In this document: in pieces, positions 5,999-7,646 of the stretch
Layout of the letters: each line of letters starts with the position of its first letter
How positions within the stretch are numbered: the first letter of the stretch is position 1
Source of the DNA: CAZALT01 sp964485515
GTDB lineage: Bacteria > Actinomycetota > Acidimicrobiia > Acidimicrobiales > Acidimicrobilacustridaceae
DNA length: 7,646 nt
Assembly: GCA_964485515.1 (NCBI GenBank)
Contig: CAZALT010000169.1
Span: forward strand, 1 to 7,646
Direction: 5' to 3'
The notes under the pieces: model-generated
The model's database searches: none
Told to the model about the DNA's origin: nothing
The model's input: only the letters and a program-made list of their open reading frames with translations
Made by a program: the position numbers and the translations under genes

Positions 5999-7207
5999 TT
6001 AGGGTGAGCCGCGTTCGGCACCGGCGGCCCGGCAGTCGATCACGGCGTCGAGGATCTCGCGGGCGACCTGGCGCTTGTCGCTGAGCGGCACCGCCCGTTC
6101 CGATCCGTCGGATCCGAGGATGGTGACCTGGTTCGTGTCGTGCTCGAAGCCCACCTGCGCCGCTGACACGTCGTTGGCCACGATGAGGTCGAGGTGCTTG
6201 CGCTCGAGCTTGCCGCGAGCGTTGGGGATCAGGTCGTCGGTCTCGGCCGCGAACCCGACGAGCACCTGGCTCGCCGGCTTGGTCGCACCCAGGTCGACCA
6301 GGAAGTCGTGGGTGGGCTCGAGCACGATCTGGGGAAGCTCGTCCCCCTTCTTGATCTTGCGATCGGCCACCGCCACGGGACGGAAGTCGGCAACCGCGGC
6401 AGCCATGACGATGACGTCGTAGCGGTCCGCGCCAGGTACCACCGCCGCCTCCATCGACGCGGCGCTCGACACCGAGACGACCTCGACACCGGGCGGAACC
6501 GGCCGGTCGACCGTGGACACCAGCGTCACCTTCGCCCCGCGCGCCGCAGCCTCGGCCGCGATGGCATACCCCTGCTTGCCCGACGACCGATTCGTGATCA
6601 CGCGGACGGGATCGATGGCCTCCCGCGTGCCGCCGGCCGTGACGAGGACGTTCCAACCCCCCATGGGGCGCGGGACCAGGGCCGCTTCGACCGCGGCGAG
6701 CACGTCGTCGGGTTCGGCGAGCCGGCCGGTGCCGACATCGCCACCCGCCAGGCGCCCCTCCCCCGGCGGGACGACGATCACCCCGCGCGACGCCAGCAGC
6801 GCGAGGTTGTCCTGCACCGACGGGTGCTCCCACATCTCGGTGTGCATCGCCGGGCAGATCACCACCGGGGCGCGCGTGGCCAGCAGCGTGGCCGTGAGCA
6901 GGTCGTCGGAGTAGCCGGTGGCGTACGCCGAGATCAGTCGTGCCGTGGCCGGGGCGACGACGATGACGTCGGCGTTCTGACCCAGCCGGGTGTGCGGGAT
7001 GGGATCGCGCTCGTCGAACAACGACGTCTGGACCGGCTCGGAGGCCAGTGCAGACAACGTGGTCTCACCGATGAAGCGCGTCGCTCCCTCGGTGAGGACC
7101 GGAGAAACGAACGCGCCGGCGTCGACGAGACGACGACAGATCTCGACCGCCTTGTACGCGGCGATGCCCCCGGTCACCCCGAGTACGACCCTGCGCCCGG
7201 CGAACAT
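5999..7207 (-). CDS. coaBC: Bifunctional phosphopantothenoylcysteine decarboxylase / phosphopantothenate-cysteine ligase
   Basis: Carries out two consecutive steps of coenzyme A synthesis: joining cysteine to 4'-phosphopantothenate (CoaB, C-terminal half) and FMN-dependent decarboxylation of the product (CoaC, N-terminal half). It has 402 residues, the usual length. CoaC (1-180) starts VVLGVTGGIAAYK (7-19), has catalytic His72 in IPHTRLG, then APATARLISAYATGYSDDLLT (85-105) and PAMHTEMW (119-126). CoaB (from about 185) has VTAGGTREAIDPVR (189-202), NRSSGKQG (206-213), MAAAVADFRP (268-277), KIKK (284-287) and VGFAAET (317-323). Within PXMNXXMW the Asn is His122, and the cysteine of the E. coli substrate lid (Cys158) is Gly155. 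The ATG gives a standard start (GTG immediately upstream is an alternative); rpoZ ends 16 bp before it, so they are probably co-transcribed. Confidence 0.96.
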   Translation of the reverse strand: MFAGRRVVLGVTGGIAAYKAVEICRRLVDAGAFVSPVLTEGATRFIGETTLSALASEPVQTSLFDERDPIPHTRLGQNADVIVVAPATARLISAYATGYSDDLLTATLLATRAPVVICPAMHTEMWEHPSVQDNLALLASRGVIVVPPGEGRLAGGDVGTGRLAEPDDVLAAVEAALVPRPMGGWNVLVTAGGTREAIDPVRVITNRSSGKQGYAIAAEAAARGAKVTLVSTVDRPVPPGVEVVSVSSAASMEAAVVPGADRYDVIVMAAAVADFRPVAVADRKIKKGDELPQIVLEPTHDFLVDLGATKPASQVLVGFAAETDDLIPNARGKLERKHLDLIVANDVSAAQVGFEHDTNQVTILGSDGSERAVPLSDKRQVAREILDAVIDCRAAGAERGSP

Positions 7208-7223
7208 CACCTGGTGCGTCGTC

Positions 7224-7526
7224 CTAGTCGGAGACGATGTCGGCCACGGCGACGTCAGTGGTGGCGTCGTCGGTCTCGTCGTCGACCTCGACGGACACGA
7301 TCTTGTCGACCGCGATCTCCTCGAAGGCGATGGACAGCGGCTTGCGCGCCACGGAGGTGACCTGCGGCGGGATGTCCTTGCCGCCCGCATCGCCGAGCTG
7401 GCCGAAGTACGAGTTGATGTCACGCGCCCGCAGCGACGCCAACGTGACGAGCTTGAACTTGGAATCGACCTTGCTGAGCAGGTCCTCGATGCGAGGGCTG
7501 ATCATGGAGTCGTGGACCTGGGCCAT
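7224..7526 (-). CDS. rpoZ: DNA-directed RNA polymerase omega subunit
   Basis: Small subunit that clasps the beta' subunit and promotes RNA polymerase assembly. The 100-residue product has the family pattern: ISPRIEDLLSKVDSKFKLVTLASLRARDIN (9-38), where the LVTLASLRARDIN helix is the core signature, then INSYFGQLG (37-45), PPQVTS (53-58) and RKPLSIAFEEIA (61-72). The C-terminus (about 77-100) is a strongly acidic, low-complexity tail rich in Asp, Val and Thr, longer than the minimal omega fold. The ATG is supported by GGAG eight bases upstream; an in-frame ATG at residue 8 is a less likely alternative. The longer frame upstream would add 30 residues unlike omega. It is the first gene of the coaBC-metK-priA cluster here; gmk often lies just upstream in relatives but is not visible. 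Confidence 0.95.
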   Translation of the reverse strand: MAQVHDSMISPRIEDLLSKVDSKFKLVTLASLRARDINSYFGQLGDAGGKDIPPQVTSVARKPLSIAFEEIAVDKIVSVEVDDETDDATTDVAVADIVSD

Positions 7527-7534
7527 GTGGGGGT

Positions 7535-7538
7535 CTCC
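7535..7538 (-). promoter_or_regulatory. Shine-Dalgarno of rpoZ
   Basis: GGAG on the minus strand, eight bases before the ATG, selects the start giving MAQVHDSMISPRIEDLL over the longer upstream frame. Confidence 0.65.
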
Positions 7539-7566
7539 GGGAAGCTGGCGACGAATGCGGTGGGCC

Positions 7567-7572
7567 ACACTA
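7567..7572 (-). promoter_or_regulatory. Possible -10 box of rpoZ
   Basis: TAGTGT on the minus strand fits TANNNT and would place the transcript start about 30-35 bases before the rpoZ ATG. The hexamer 18 bp upstream (TACGGG) is a poor -35 and overlaps a perfect inverted repeat. No gene is visible between rpoZ and the window end, which allows an own promoter, but the call rests on one hexamer. Confidence 0.35.
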
Positions 7573-7589
7573 CCAGTCGGCCTCCACCA

Positions 7590-7603
7590 ACCCGTATCCG
7601 GGT
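7590..7603. repeat. Perfect inverted repeat upstream of rpoZ
   Basis: ACCCG-TATC-CGGGT, a 5-bp stem around 4 bases, lies just upstream of the possible rpoZ -10 and over the -35 position. It may be an operator, or a small hairpin ending the transcript of the gene beyond the window edge. It belongs to the same CCCG/CGGG-rich cluster as the repeats next to it. Confidence 0.4.
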
Positions 7604-7604
7604 G

Positions 7605-7646
7605 CGGGCGGACCACCCGCTCTCCGCCGCTCGGGCGGACTACCCG
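7605..7646. repeat. Two 15-bp near-identical repeats, each partly palindromic
   Basis: CGGGCGGACCACCCG (7605-7619) recurs as CGGGCGGACTACCCG (7632-7646), 14 of 15 bases identical, with a period of 27 bp. Each unit begins CGGG and ends CCCG, and the first is an imperfect palindrome over its whole length. The second copy ends exactly at the window edge, so more copies may follow. It could be an operator array, a hairpin terminator of the upstream gene, or a small tandem repeat; no gene is seen in this stretch. Confidence 0.5.

Noticed and set aside
5904..6833. Upstream extension of the metK frame into coaBC
   Set aside because: The extension is a frame-shifted shadow of coaBC; MetK homologues begin at the GTG, which has AGGAG in the right place.
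6194..7360. A 388-codon plus-strand open frame antisense to coaBC and rpoZ
   Set aside because: Arg/Asp/His-rich translation without any family motif; it is the complement of well-supported genes.
7208..7423. Upstream extension of the coaBC frame into rpoZ
   Set aside because: The Ser/Arg/Thr-rich translation is out of frame within rpoZ; CoaC begins at MFAGRRVVLGVTGG.
1..7646. Mobile element, CRISPR array, tRNA/rRNA, toxin-antitoxin or phage defence module
   Set aside because: No transposase or integrase motifs, no regularly spaced identical repeats of CRISPR length, no tRNA-like cloverleaf noticed, and nearly all DNA is covered by housekeeping genes.

Overview
The window is G+C-rich bacterial DNA packed with housekeeping genes, and it looks like a chromosome segment of an actinobacterium. 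Three things point there: the gene order rpoZ - coaBC - metK - priA ... def - fmt - (rsmB); a PriA that keeps its zinc-binding cysteines but has lost its Walker A motif, as is known for actinobacterial PriA; and TANNNT boxes six bases from start codons, the arrangement of leaderless transcripts common in this phylum. The omega subunit sequence (…INSYFGQLG…PPQVTS…) reminds me of Acidimicrobiia, but that is recollection and inference, not proof.

Layout. The right part, read leftwards on the minus strand, starts with about 120 bp of non-coding DNA rich in CCCG/CGGG palindromes. It is followed by rpoZ (RNA polymerase omega), coaBC (pantothenate to coenzyme A), metK (S-adenosylmethionine synthetase) and priA (replication restart factor). 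The rpoZ-coaBC gap is 16 bp. A 95-bp leader precedes metK. The priA reading frame overlaps the end of metK. In the middle, two genes run the opposite way (plus strand): a small RsmC-like methyltransferase and a TrmH/SpoU-type RNA 2'-O-methyltransferase, joined by an ATGA overlap. This pair ends tail-to-tail with priA, and a perfect 8-bp hairpin between the two stop codons can serve both strands. The left part returns to the minus strand with def (peptide deformylase), fmt (Met-tRNA formyltransferase) and the first 16 codons of a gene that is probably rsmB. def and the methyltransferase pair diverge from a 46-bp region with two candidate promoters, each placed for leaderless transcription.

How the genes fit together. 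fmt and def act at the two ends of N-formylmethionine use: formylating initiator tRNA and removing the formyl group from new proteins. MetK makes the methyl donor that both methyltransferases and RsmB consume. CoaBC and RpoZ are general metabolic and transcription functions. The theme is translation, RNA modification and cofactor supply.

I found no mobile element, CRISPR array, tRNA, rRNA, toxin-antitoxin pair or defence system, and no clear sign of a previously undescribed system. The points most worth a second look are the opposed methyltransferase pair inside an otherwise familiar gene order, the mirrored leaderless promoters, the degenerate PriA ATPase, two altered CoaC active-site positions, and the palindrome cluster upstream of rpoZ.
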